DNA from: Nonomuraea muscovyensis
GTDB taxonomy: Bacteria; Actinomycetota; Actinomycetes; Streptosporangiales; Streptosporangiaceae
DNA length: 64,000 nucleotides
Assembly (NCBI RefSeq): GCF_014207745.1
Contig: NZ_JACHJB010000001.1
Location: forward strand, 2,108,001 to 2,172,000
Reading direction: 5' to 3'
This document shows positions 52,177-61,086 of this stretch, piece after piece. The translations under genes and the position numbers were made by a program. Under the pieces are notes generated by a model. The model made no database searches, was not told the origin of the DNA, and saw only the letters and a program-made list of their open reading frames with translations. Position 1 is the first letter of the stretch, and every line of letters begins with the position of its first letter.

Positions 52177-53103
52177 TCATCCTGCCTTCTGGTGCCTGGC
52201 GCGTTCGGCTACGAGCTTGGCGAACTCGGCCTGCGAGGCGGCGAACTTCAGGGTGCCGCGCGTGGGATCGGTGGCCACGAAGTAGAGCCAGGGGCCGGGG
52301 GCCGGGTTCAGGGCCGCGCGGAGGGCCGCTTCACCCGGGTTGGCGATGGGGCCCGGGGGGAGGCCGCGGCGGCGGTAGGTGTTGTACGGGGACCGGGACC
52401 TGATGTCCCGAAGGGACGCGGCGGAGCCGTAGGTGCCGAGGCCGTACAGGACCGTGCTGTCCACCTCGAGGCCCATGCCGCTGTCGAGGCGGTTGTGGAT
52501 GACGCGGGCGACCTTGGGCATGTCGCGTTCGTCGCGCGCCTCGGCCTGGACGATGCTGGCGATGATGACGGCGTCCCGGGGGGCGCTGTGCGCCGCCAGG
52601 CCGACCTTCTGGGCGGTCCGGGCGAAGCGGGCGGTCATCGAGGCGATGATCTCGGCTGGGGTGGCGGTGGTGGGGATGTCGTACGTGCCGGGGTGGGCGA
52701 AGCCCTCCAGCCTGCCCTTCGCATAGGAGGGCAGGCCGAGGGCCGGGCCGCCCTTGGCGGCCTCGGTGAAGGCGCGAACGGGCCGGCCGGTGGCGTCGGC
52801 GAGCATCTTCAGGGTGTCGGAGAGCCGCAGGCCCGGACGAATGGTCACCCTGGTCGTCGCCGGGGCGGGTGGCGCGGCCGTGTGCCGGGCGGCGGGCGCC
52901 GGTTCCGACAGGGTTCGGACGGCGACCGTGGAGCCCAGGGCCAGGACGGTGACGGCGGCGGCCGCGACCAGGGCCAGGCCGCGCCGATGGACGGGCCGGC
53001 GAACGGGCCGATGGACGGGCCGGAGGAACCGGTCCGGGTGGGGCGGCCCCTCCTCGCCGGCCATGTCGGCGAGGGTCTCGCGCAGCAGGTTCTCGATGTT
53101 CAT
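52177..53103 (-). CDS. MltG-type endolytic transglycosylase, membrane-anchored
   Basis: The 308-residue protein has a cytosolic N-terminus with MNIENLLRETLADMAGEEGP, one membrane helix at about 43-63 and an exported YceG/MltG domain. The catalytic Glu region is IIASIVQAEARDERDMPKVA, followed by RVIHNRLDSGMGLEVDSTVL and GPIANPGEAALRAALNP. MltG cuts nascent glycan strands. The start overlaps the sigma gene by 4 bp, so the pair is translationally coupled. Confidence 0.88.
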   Translation of the reverse strand: MNIENLLRETLADMAGEEGPPHPDRFLRPVHRPVRRPVHRRGLALVAAAAVTVLALGSTVAVRTLSEPAPAARHTAAPPAPATTRVTIRPGLRLSDTLKMLADATGRPVRAFTEAAKGGPALGLPSYAKGRLEGFAHPGTYDIPTTATPAEIIASMTARFARTAQKVGLAAHSAPRDAVIIASIVQAEARDERDMPKVARVIHNRLDSGMGLEVDSTVLYGLGTYGSAASLRDIRSRSPYNTYRRRGLPPGPIANPGEAALRAALNPAPGPWLYFVATDPTRGTLKFAASQAEFAKLVAERARHQKAG

Positions 53104-53612
53104 CCGAACTCCCTCACGGCACTCAGCTCGGGAGCGGCCTTCTTCAGCCGGTCCAGCGAGCGGTAGATCTGGCTGCGGACCGAGCCCACCCTGACCCCGA
53201 GCAGCCGCGCGATCTCGGTCTCCGACAGGTCCTCGAAGTAGCGGAGCACGAGCATGGTCCGCTGGCGGGGCGTCAGCCGGGCGAGCGCCGCGCGCATCAC
53301 GAGGCGCAGGTCGGCGGCGTCGGCGTGCCCGTCGCCGGCCTGGTCGGGCGGCAGGCCGGTGGACACCTCGGTGACGCGGGACCGGCGCCGCCACCAGCTC
53401 ACCTGCTCGTGGTACATGGCGCGGCGGACGTATCCCTCGATGGACGCCGGGTCGCGCAGGTCGCGCCACCTCGCGGCGGTCTTCGCCAGCGCCGACTGCA
53501 CCAGGTCCTCGGCCGCGTGCCGGTCGCCGGTCAGCAGGTACGCGGTGCGGAACAGCGCGGCCGACCTGTCGATGACGAACTGCCGGAAGTCCGCCTCAAA
53601 GCCTGGATCCAC
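53100..53612 (-). CDS. SigE-family RNA polymerase sigma factor
   Basis: GTG 53612 gives 170 residues. Region 2 is FRTAYLLTGDRHAAEDLVQS, region 4 is LTPRQRTMLVLRYFEDLSET with IARLLGVRVGSVRSQIYRS. This matches the actinomycete SigE (ECF41-unlike, short) group. Such factors are usually followed by a membrane anti-sigma protein; here the coupled gene encodes a membrane MltG. Confidence 0.9.
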   Translation of the reverse strand: MDPGFEADFRQFVIDRSAALFRTAYLLTGDRHAAEDLVQSALAKTAARWRDLRDPASIEGYVRRAMYHEQVSWWRRRSRVTEVSTGLPPDQAGDGHADAADLRLVMRAALARLTPRQRTMLVLRYFEDLSETEIARLLGVRVGSVRSQIYRSLDRLKKAAPELSAVREFG

Positions 53613-53756
53613 CCGTCCTCCTTGCGATGTCACCCACCAAGGACGCGGGTGGCGCGCCGATCTATGCCAGATGCGCGGAAAAGGGGCTCTGGCGGGCGGC
53701 ACATCCGGCTGGGATGCTCGATGGGAGGGACTCCGGGCGGCGAGGGAGTGGTTCCC

Positions 53757-54275
53757 GTGCTCTATCTCTTCGGGTTCGAGCGGATCGGTGTGGCCGTGAG
53801 CGATCTGTACTTCGTCGATCCACGGCCGGCGGAGGGGCAGGAAGGGGCGGAACGGGGGGTCCGGCTGGAGGTGCGCAGACTGGAGCCCGGCGAGCTGAAA
53901 GGGTCGGTCTACTCGGCCCGGCCCATCAACGTCGATCGGCCCCTCTGGCGGGTGGACCTGCTGGAGTCGGTCTCGGGCCAGCCCGGCAGCTTCGACCGTA
54001 CCCACCACCATCCCCGCGTCAAGGGGTGGGAGCCGGGCGGGCGGGTGTTCGACGAGGGCCTGACGGCGGAGCCGCTGAAGTGGCTGGGCGAACGGCTGGG
54101 CGACCTCGACGGGCACCTGGCGGAGGTCGGCGCGGCCGACGCGGCGAGCCTGCGCGAGTGCGTCCCCGAGATCCTCGACACGGTCGGGCGGCTGCTCGCC
54201 AGGGTGCGGTCCGGCGAGACGGAGCGGGCGGCCGGCGGCGACTCCCCCACTGGCGTCCGGGCCAGTTGGTTGTAG
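53757..54275 (+). CDS. Conserved hypothetical protein (about 172 aa)
   Basis: GTG 53757 (MLYLFGFERIGVAVSDLYFV) follows GAGGGA; GTG 53748 and ATG 53721 are alternatives. VNVDRPLWRVDLLESVSG-like and THHHPRVKGWEPGGRVFDEG segments suggest a soluble enzyme-like protein, but no family was recognised. It diverges from the sigma gene. Confidence 0.65.
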   Translation: MLYLFGFERIGVAVSDLYFVDPRPAEGQEGAERGVRLEVRRLEPGELKGSVYSARPINVDRPLWRVDLLESVSGQPGSFDRTHHHPRVKGWEPGGRVFDEGLTAEPLKWLGERLGDLDGHLAEVGAADAASLRECVPEILDTVGRLLARVRSGETERAAGGDSPTGVRASWL

Positions 54276-54361
54276 GTGTGCGCGCGGCGGGGGACGGCCG
54301 GGCGTCCCGGGGTAGGTAGCCAGTGGCAGTTCATCGCCCTGGGAAGGGGCCCGGTGTGCGG

Positions 54362-55111
54362 ATGCAGACCTACGACACCGAATCCGTCCGGCCTGACCTG
54401 CCGGTTCCGCTGTCACCGCTCGACGGGGTGCCGGAGGTAGTCCGGCGGCGCCTGCTCGGGCTGGGCGGGCCGGGATTCGCGCGCGCGCATCGGGTCGGCC
54501 TGGCGTGGGCGGCGCTGACCGCCTGCCTGGCGCTGCTCGGGTTGCTGGTGCCGCCGCCGTGGCGGGCTCCCGTGCTCGGCTGTGCGGCGCTGCTGGGGCT
54601 GTACGTGCTGGTCCGGGCGGTCGCGCTGCAGGTGTTCGAGCGGGAGCAGCGAGACTTCGAGCCGCGCTGGCTGGCGGCGCAGAGCGAGGTGCTCCGGGGG
54701 CACGCGTTCGAGGTCGTCCGGTTCCGGCTGGTGGCGGCGGACGACGAGGCGGGCGCGCGCCGTACCTACGACCTGACCAGGCCGTCGGACGTCCGCGCCG
54801 TGCTGCGGCGGCAGGAGCGCGAGCGGTGGTCGCGGGCGGGGGTGGAGTTCGTCTACCGGGGAGCCGGCGGCGAGGGGCTGGGCGAGGTGGTCAGGGAGCT
54901 GTCGGAGGTGGTCTTCCTGCCGGGGCGGGCGGGCCGGGGCGGGCCGTGGATCAGGTTCCCGCAGGCACGGTATCTGCGCCGGCCGGGCGAACGGCCCGCG
55001 GAGTGGAGCTATTGGACGTTGTCGGGCCCCGTGGAGGTGGGCGTGAGCGAGCCGTCGTCCGGCGGCACCGCCGGTTCGGCCGCGACCTTCGGCAGCGGCT
55101 CGGCCAGGTAG
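54362..55111 (+). CDS. Membrane protein of unknown function
   Basis: ATG 54362 gives 249 residues with two adjacent membrane segments (LAWAALTACLALLGLLVPPP, VLGCAALLGLYVLVRAVAL) and a long soluble C-terminal part (RGHAFEVVRFRLVAADDEAG). Its last 103 bp overlap the end of the NACHT gene on the other strand. No family recognised. Confidence 0.65.
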   Translation: MQTYDTESVRPDLPVPLSPLDGVPEVVRRRLLGLGGPGFARAHRVGLAWAALTACLALLGLLVPPPWRAPVLGCAALLGLYVLVRAVALQVFEREQRDFEPRWLAAQSEVLRGHAFEVVRFRLVAADDEAGARRTYDLTRPSDVRAVLRRQERERWSRAGVEFVYRGAGGEGLGEVVRELSEVVFLPGRAGRGGPWIRFPQARYLRRPGERPAEWSYWTLSGPVEVGVSEPSSGGTAGSAATFGSGSAR

Positions 55112-57123
55112 TCGCGCAGCAGCCGGTGCCGGAACTCGTAGTAGCCGCTGACCTGCCGGAGCACCCCCCGCCTGCGCGCGTCCTCCAGGAAGCGCATGAG
55201 CCGCAGCGGAGCCAGGCCACGGGCCGCCAGCCACAGCCGGGTGGTGTTGAACCGGCCCCAGGCGCTGGAGCCCAGGGCCATCAGCCCGAGGCCGGCGGCG
55301 CTGAGCCCGCAGCCGGCGACCGCGCCCAGGAGCGCGAGGACGGCGGGCGGCAGCTCCATGATCGGCAGTGACGCCAGCTCCGGGCGGTGCCCGTCCTTCA
55401 ACGCCGCTCCGAGGTAGGCGCCGGTGAGCGCCCCGGGCACCCCGCCGGCCACCCAGGCGGACAGCACCGCCAGCCGGTCGTTGGCCAGCAGGGCGGCGGG
55501 GGTCACGGCGTCCAGCGGATCGACCGGCTCGCTGACGTAGCGGGCCATCGCGAAGGTGAGCCCGCTCAGCGCGCCGCCGACGACGACGTAGAACGGGGAC
55601 GCGTACAGGAACCAGACGATCACCGCGCAGGCGGCGGCGCCCATCGCGCCGAAGCCGAGCAGCCTGAGCAGCGCGTACGCCGTGGCGCCGGGGAGCAGGC
55701 GCAACCGCGGGCGGGCCCGTCGCGGCGGGTCCTGCGGGATCAGCTTGACAACGAACGCACCCACCCCACCGGCGGCGAACCCGATCCAGAAGCCCAGCCA
55801 CGGGCGGCCGAAGACGCTGAAGTGGCCCGCCGCCAGGCCGGAGCAGACCGCGGCGGCGAGGACGACGGCCTGGACCAGGAACACCCAGCCCGGCACCGCC
55901 CGGTGCAGCCGCCACCAGGCGAGCCTGCCCGCCTCGTCCACCTGGCCGGCCAGGAACTCCAGGTAGCGTCTGGCCTGGTCGGGCGGGGTGGGCGGCGGCT
56001 TCTCGTCGGGCCGGGGGGTGAACGCCTTGCCGATGATGCTGCCCAGCAGGTGCCGCCGGATGCGGTCGGCGGCGTCCGGCCCGGTCGTGGCGAGCAGCTC
56101 GGCGGGAAGCGGCTCGCCGCCGCGGGCCACCGCGAGGGAGAGCATGAGCGGCGTGCTCAGCGCCTCGGCCAGCGGACCGTCCGGGTTCTCGCGCAGCCTG
56201 GCGGCCATCGGCGCCAGGCGGTCGCGGTTGTCGCCCGGCTCGTAGCCGAGGAGGTAGTCGCGGCTCTCCTCGGCGAGCAGCGGCTGCAGCCGCACGACGA
56301 GGGCGCGCCGCAGCACGTGGCCGGCGTTGGCCGTGGCGAACGTCTCCGTGCGGCAGCTCAGCACGAACGACCTGCCCTCGGTCTCCTCGTCGATGCGCCG
56401 CAGCGCCGCGGCCGGGTCGGCCACCTCGTCGAGACCGTCCAGGACGGGCAGCACGTGGTGCAGGGCCAGCTCGGCGGCGACCTGCCTGCCGTGCTGCGGG
56501 GAGCCGACGAAGGGGTAGGCGCTGAGCAGCTCGCCGGTCATCCACTCGTACAGCGGGACGCCCGGCTGCCACGAGGAGAGCTGGAACAGCACCGGCACGA
56601 GGGGCCCGGTGTCGCCGAGTTCGAGGGTGAGGAGCACGCACGCGGACGTCTTGCCGGCGCCCGCCTCGCCCGTCACGACCAGCCGGGTCATCGCCCCGGT
56701 GCGCGCGTGGCGGGCGAAGCCGCCGGTGAGCCGGGCCAGGGTGCCGTCGGTCGGCAGGGCGGCCGCCAGCCGGGTCGTCCGGTCGGAGCCGGGAGCCGCC
56801 TCCCAGCGCAGCTCGGCCCGGCTGCCCTCGTACAGGCCGCGGTAGCGCTCCTCGTCCTTCCAGTCCTTGGTGACCTTCTCGGCCAGCGCGGGCACGCACG
56901 CGCGCACCGCCTCCTCCAGGGACTGCTCGCGCCTGTCACCGCCGCGCAGCAGCGGCACCACGACCGCGATGATCGCCACGAACACGGGGATCACGCCCGT
57001 CCACATCTCCTGCGTCTTGAGCGTGCCGTCGCGCGTGCCGATCCAGGCCACGGCCACGGTGGCGGCCAGGGTGAGCGCGAGCAGGAGATAGGTGAGGGCG
57101 ACGGCCCACCTGCGGAGATTCAC
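55009..57123 (-). CDS. Membrane-embedded NACHT NTPase
   Basis: The 704-residue protein has two N-terminal membrane helices (about 8-28, 43-60), a NACHT domain with Walker A GEAGAGKT (152-159) and Walker B LPVLDGLDEV (225-234), then about eight membrane segments after residue 420. Its last 60 residues include YYEFRHRLLRDYLAEPLP, the usual end of the NACHT-associated helical part. NACHT proteins are STAND NTPases, several of which are phage-defence sensors. The start overlaps the upstream enzyme gene by 4 bp. Confidence 0.88.
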   Translation of the reverse strand: MNLRRWAVALTYLLLALTLAATVAVAWIGTRDGTLKTQEMWTGVIPVFVAIIAVVVPLLRGGDRREQSLEEAVRACVPALAEKVTKDWKDEERYRGLYEGSRAELRWEAAPGSDRTTRLAAALPTDGTLARLTGGFARHARTGAMTRLVVTGEAGAGKTSACVLLTLELGDTGPLVPVLFQLSSWQPGVPLYEWMTGELLSAYPFVGSPQHGRQVAAELALHHVLPVLDGLDEVADPAAALRRIDEETEGRSFVLSCRTETFATANAGHVLRRALVVRLQPLLAEESRDYLLGYEPGDNRDRLAPMAARLRENPDGPLAEALSTPLMLSLAVARGGEPLPAELLATTGPDAADRIRRHLLGSIIGKAFTPRPDEKPPPTPPDQARRYLEFLAGQVDEAGRLAWWRLHRAVPGWVFLVQAVVLAAAVCSGLAAGHFSVFGRPWLGFWIGFAAGGVGAFVVKLIPQDPPRRARPRLRLLPGATAYALLRLLGFGAMGAAACAVIVWFLYASPFYVVVGGALSGLTFAMARYVSEPVDPLDAVTPAALLANDRLAVLSAWVAGGVPGALTGAYLGAALKDGHRPELASLPIMELPPAVLALLGAVAGCGLSAAGLGLMALGSSAWGRFNTTRLWLAARGLAPLRLMRFLEDARRRGVLRQVSGYYEFRHRLLRDYLAEPLPKVAAEPAVPPDDGSLTPTSTGPDNVQ

Positions 57124-58160
57124 GACCGTTCCCCTTCGGTCTGCGCGGACATGGTCGGTACGGCGGGCGGCAAGGCCTCGTCACCCCTGGTGAACACGGT
57201 CAGCACGGTGGAGCGGGCGGCCAGCCGCCGGGCCAGCCGGCCGAGGATCGGCAGGCGCCTGCCGACGACGGTCTTCAGCAGCAGAAAGAAGATCATTCCG
57301 GAGTACTGCCTGGCCGGGGCCCGGCCGTACCTCGCCGCCAGGGCGGGGCGCAGCGCCCGCATCCGCCGCGCCACGTCGGGCAGCGTGACGATCCCCAGGG
57401 AGGGGAGCGTGCTGACGCCGGCGCGGCGGTCGTGCTCCACGTCCATGCAGTCGTCGAGTGACTGGAACGCCTCCCCGAGCGCCATGACCAGCTCGCGTTC
57501 GCGCGGGTCCATCAGGGGATGCACCAGGGAGCACAGCGTCAGGTTGGCCAGGGCGCCCTTGCCCCGGGTGATCTTCTCCAGCAGGTCGGGCGTCAGGCCG
57601 GGCTCGCGCTGGCGGCGGGACTGGCACTGGTGGCCGTGCAGCTCGTGAAGCGCGGTGAAGGGCGTCGCGGCGGGCAGGGGGTGCAGCCGGTGGGCGATCT
57701 GGTGGCACAGCTCGGCGAGCAGCCGTTCGAGGTCGCCGCGCGGGACGAACGGCCGGAGCCCGAACAGCTCGCCCAGGCGGTCGTCGAGCAGCGGGTCGGC
57801 GTCGCCGTCGATGAGGTCGTCATAGAGCCTGGTGACGGCCCCGGCCAGGGCGGCCACCTCCACGGGCCGGCCGCGCCGGGTCAGGTGGGCGTAGCTGAGC
57901 ACCGCGTAGCCGATCTTCAGGCTCATGGCGCGGAGCGCGTCGAGCGCCCGGGCGCGCTCGGCCGGGTCACGCAGTGTCCGGCGCACCATCGGCGTCACGA
58001 CGTCCTCGAACGCGCCCGCGAGTTCGGCGAGCGCCCGCCTGGCGAAGACGGCGGTCGCGGGTAATCCCGCGGCCAGTCGCACGCAACGCACCAGAGCCAT
58101 GAAATCGGCGATCCCCTGCCCCATCCCCACTCCCGCCAGCCCGGTATCCGAGCCTGTCAT
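57120..58160 (-). CDS. All-alpha class I isoprenoid-synthase-like protein
   Basis: ATG 58160 gives 346 residues, nearly all helical. Two Asp-rich metal motifs stand out: YDDLIDGD (D114, D115, D118) and FQSLDDCMDVEHD (D236, D237, D240), with the spacing of a prenyl-diphosphate or terpene/squalene-synthase-like enzyme. RGKGALANLTLCSLVHPLM lies between. The substrate is unknown. It is translationally coupled to the NACHT gene by a 4-bp overlap, an unusual partnership. Confidence 0.65.
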   Translation of the reverse strand: MTGSDTGLAGVGMGQGIADFMALVRCVRLAAGLPATAVFARRALAELAGAFEDVVTPMVRRTLRDPAERARALDALRAMSLKIGYAVLSYAHLTRRGRPVEVAALAGAVTRLYDDLIDGDADPLLDDRLGELFGLRPFVPRGDLERLLAELCHQIAHRLHPLPAATPFTALHELHGHQCQSRRQREPGLTPDLLEKITRGKGALANLTLCSLVHPLMDPRERELVMALGEAFQSLDDCMDVEHDRRAGVSTLPSLGIVTLPDVARRMRALRPALAARYGRAPARQYSGMIFFLLLKTVVGRRLPILGRLARRLAARSTVLTVFTRGDEALPPAVPTMSAQTEGERS

Positions 58161-58263
58161 ACGAGGGACAGGCGGTAAAGCACGCCTTTTCTGAAGACCG
58201 CCCGACAAACCGCCAATTCGGATATTTCACGAATAACGATCATGTAGCAGTACACTGACCGGC

Positions 58264-58851
58264 ATGACCCTCGCCCCGGAGGTCGCCGCGGCACCCCCAC
58301 CGGCCGCGAGACGCCATCGGCTCTCGGCCTTCGTGCTCGACTACCTGATCTTCTCCTTGCTGTTCGCGCCTGTCTACCTGGAGTGGAGCGAGAAGGAGAC
58401 AACGGGCGCGCCGATGCTCGAAGACATTCTCCAGCCCTATGCGGGAAATCGCGACGGGTGGATGGAGGTGGCGTCCATCGCCCTTATCGCCACCTACTTC
58501 TTCGCCCAGCACGCACTTTGGGGACAGACGGCCGGCAAGCAACTGTGCCGGCTCAAGGTGGTGTCGAGTGCGACCGGAAACCCGCCGGGCCCGCGCGCCT
58601 CCGTGATTCGCGCTCTCGTCCATCCCGCGTTGTTCGCGGTGCCGTTTATCGGGCCACCGTTGTTCCTTGTCAATGCGCTCTCGATAATGGTCCACCCGAA
58701 ACGCAGGTGCCTGCACGACATGATCGCCGGAACCATGGTGGTCGGCCTCGGCGACCCCGCCCGCAGGGGCGGCGGCTTCCTGTTCGCGCTGGGCCTGACC
58801 GTCTCCCTGCTCGCCGCCCTCGCGCTCGTCGTCGCGCTGCTGACCAGGTGA
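58264..58851 (+). CDS. RDD-family membrane protein
   Basis: The 195-residue protein has RLSAFVLDYLIFSLLFAPVY, with the conserved Arg and Asp of RDD proteins, then a GQTAGKQLCRLKVVSSATG segment and LHDMIAGTMVV at the end. Four membrane helices are likely. The role is unknown. It diverges from the isoprenoid-synthase-like gene and its stop abuts the stop of the deacetylase gene. Confidence 0.88.
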   Translation: MTLAPEVAAAPPPAARRHRLSAFVLDYLIFSLLFAPVYLEWSEKETTGAPMLEDILQPYAGNRDGWMEVASIALIATYFFAQHALWGQTAGKQLCRLKVVSSATGNPPGPRASVIRALVHPALFAVPFIGPPLFLVNALSIMVHPKRRCLHDMIAGTMVVGLGDPARRGGGFLFALGLTVSLLAALALVVALLTR

Positions 58852-60027
58852 TCAGGGTCGCGGCCCCCGGTAGACGAGCCCACCGGGCGCAGTGCCGAGC
58901 AGTTCGCTGACCGTGACGAAGTGGTAGCCGCGGGCCGACAGCTTCTTCAGCACGCGCGGGATCGCCTTCACCGTCGTGGGGTGGATGTCGTGGAAGAGGA
59001 TGATGCCGCCGGGCCGCGCCTGCTTGACCGCCACGCGGGCGACCCGCGCGCTGTTGCGGTAGCGCCAGTCCAGGGTGTCCACGCTCCACATGATCATCGG
59101 CTGCTTGGCGTGCTTGCGGACGCGGGCGTTCTGGGCGCCGTACGGCGGGCGCATGAGGGTCGGGGCGACGCCGGTGACCGCCTTGATGGCCTTGGCGGTG
59201 CGGGCCAGGTCCGAACGGATCGAGGCGGCCCGGAGTGTGGTGAGGTCGCGGTGCGACCAGGTGTGGCCACCGATCTCGTGACCCGCCGCGGCGGCCCGGC
59301 GCACCAGGTCGGGGTGGGCGACGACGTTCTGGCCGACGACGAAGAACGTGGCGCGGGCCTTGCGGGCGGCGAGATGGCGCAGCAGGGTCGCGGTGTACGG
59401 GCCTGGGCCGTCGTCGAAGGTGAGGGCCACGCACTTGACCCGCCGGCAGTCGGGCGCACCGTGGGCGGGGGTGGGCTCCGGGGTCGGGGTGCCCTGCAGG
59501 GCGCGGATCGCGTCGGTCAGGGCGTCGGCCAGGCTCCTGGTCGGGGTGCCCGGCGTGGCCGTGGCTGAGGGCGTGGCCGTCGGCGGGATCGTGGGCGCGG
59601 TCGCGGACGGCGTCGCTGCCGGGGGCGCTGTCGGGGTCGCCGCCGGGGTCGTGGGCCGGGTCTGTGCTGGGGTACCCGCCGGGGTCGTGGGCCGGGCCTG
59701 TGCCGGGGTGCCGCCCGGCGCCGGCGACGGGGCGCCGGAGACCGTCGCCGGGGTGGGCGCGCCTCCGTGGTCGGCCACCACGACGGGGCGAGGCGGAGCC
59801 GCCAGCGCGCCGCCTCCCTGGACGTCCGCCTCGACGGGTAACCCGTCGATCCGCACCGGAGCCGGTGACGCCGGCCCGCCGGCGGCCTCCCGTGCCGCCG
59901 CCTCCGCCGCGTACCCTGCCTGGCCGGCGCCGCACGCGGCCGCCAGCAGCCCCACGGTGGCGAGCGCCGCCGCCGCGAGCCGCGCCGTGCCGCGCCGCGC
60001 CTGCCGTGACCCCGCCTTGTCGTTCAT
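58852..60027 (-). CDS. Polysaccharide deacetylase lipoprotein
   Basis: ATG 60027 gives 391 residues: a signal sequence with lipobox LLAAAC, a 150-residue Pro/Thr/Ala-rich linker of repeated short units, and a NodB domain with TFDDGPGPYTATLL, GHEIGGHTWSHRDL, RPPYGAQNARV and FHDIHPTT. The metal ligands are present. It should deacetylate peptidoglycan or another wall glycan outside the cell. Confidence 0.9.
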   Translation of the reverse strand: MNDKAGSRQARRGTARLAAAALATVGLLAAACGAGQAGYAAEAAAREAAGGPASPAPVRIDGLPVEADVQGGGALAAPPRPVVVADHGGAPTPATVSGAPSPAPGGTPAQARPTTPAGTPAQTRPTTPAATPTAPPAATPSATAPTIPPTATPSATATPGTPTRSLADALTDAIRALQGTPTPEPTPAHGAPDCRRVKCVALTFDDGPGPYTATLLRHLAARKARATFFVVGQNVVAHPDLVRRAAAAGHEIGGHTWSHRDLTTLRAASIRSDLARTAKAIKAVTGVAPTLMRPPYGAQNARVRKHAKQPMIMWSVDTLDWRYRNSARVARVAVKQARPGGIILFHDIHPTTVKAIPRVLKKLSARGYHFVTVSELLGTAPGGLVYRGPRP

Positions 60028-60272
60028 GCTCTTCCCCTTCGTGCACCGCGCCGGTGCGCTCCCCGCCCAGGACGGAACCTCCCGTGATCGAGGCGATCTC
60101 GGTGCGTTCCAGTCGGTTCGACAACCGCCGCGCCCAGATGGTTCGCGGTGATCCGTACGCGGATGAGACCGCCGGGCGGAGGCGGCGCGAGGGAGGCGGA
60201 ACACGCATGACAGAGTGGTGACAGCGCCGCCTGCGAGGTTGCCTCTCGTACCTGTCGAGAGGGGTGAGGCAG

Positions 60273-61046
60273 ATGACCACGATGAGCGGAGCGCTGACGG
60301 TGCCCGCCCACTACCGGGGGCGGGAGGGGACGGCCAACGGCGGCTGGGTCGCCGGCACGGTCGCGAGCCTCCTGCCCATGGGCGCGACCGTCGAGGTGGC
60401 CCTGCGCGCGCCGGTACCCGTCGAGCGGACGCTGCGCGTCGAGCGCGCCGCCGGGGCCGACGGCGCTGAGCGGGTGCGCCTGTACGGCGGCGAGGCGGGC
60501 GGGGGCGTGCTGGCCGAGGCGTGGGAGATCGGTGAACGGCCGCAACCGCCGCCGTTCGTCCCGGCCGAGGAGGCGGAGGAGGCCGGCCGCGCCTTCCCCG
60601 GGCGCGGCGAGCACCCCATGCCGGGCTGCTTCGTGTGCGGCCACCGCGCGCCCGGCGAGGGCCTGCGCGTGCACCCCGGCCCGACGGGGCGTCCCGGCGA
60701 GTTCGCGGCGCTCTGGCGGGTGCACCCCGAGCTGGCCGAGTGGTCGGCCACGCTGCCGTTGAGCCACGTGTGGGGCGCGCTCGACTGCCCCACCGGCTGG
60801 CCGCACCTCACCGCCGGCGGGTACGCCCTGCTGGGCCGCCTCACCGCCCGCGTCCGCCGGTCGGTCTTCACCGGCGCCCTGTACGTCGTCGTCGCGCGGC
60901 AGGAGGCCCGGGACGGGTGCGAGCTGTACGCGAGCGCCGCCCTCTACGAGACCGGCGGCGCGCTGGTCGCCGCCGGCCGTGCCCTGTGGATCGAGGTGGC
61001 GCCCCCGGCCGCTGACAGCGGATGGACGGTCTCCGTCACCGGCTGA
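60273..61046 (+). CDS. Hotdog-fold thioesterase-like protein
   Basis: ATG 60273 gives 257 residues. TVPAHYRGREGTANGGWVAG and, in the second half, CFVCGHRAPGEGLRVHPGP plus WGALDCPTGWPHL suggest two fused hotdog-like halves. Proteins of this type are actinomycete thioesterase-like; no catalytic residues can be assigned. It diverges from the deacetylase gene. Confidence 0.7.
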   Translation: MTTMSGALTVPAHYRGREGTANGGWVAGTVASLLPMGATVEVALRAPVPVERTLRVERAAGADGAERVRLYGGEAGGGVLAEAWEIGERPQPPPFVPAEEAEEAGRAFPGRGEHPMPGCFVCGHRAPGEGLRVHPGPTGRPGEFAALWRVHPELAEWSATLPLSHVWGALDCPTGWPHLTAGGYALLGRLTARVRRSVFTGALYVVVARQEARDGCELYASAALYETGGALVAAGRALWIEVAPPAADSGWTVSVTG

Positions 61047-61086
61047 GCTCGCAGAGGTCCCCCAGGCGGCCTCCGGTCGCCGCCGG

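Noticed and set aside
55387..57648. A 753-residue plus-strand frame.
   Set aside because: Antisense shadow of the NACHT and isoprenoid-synthase-like genes; low-complexity composition and no domain.
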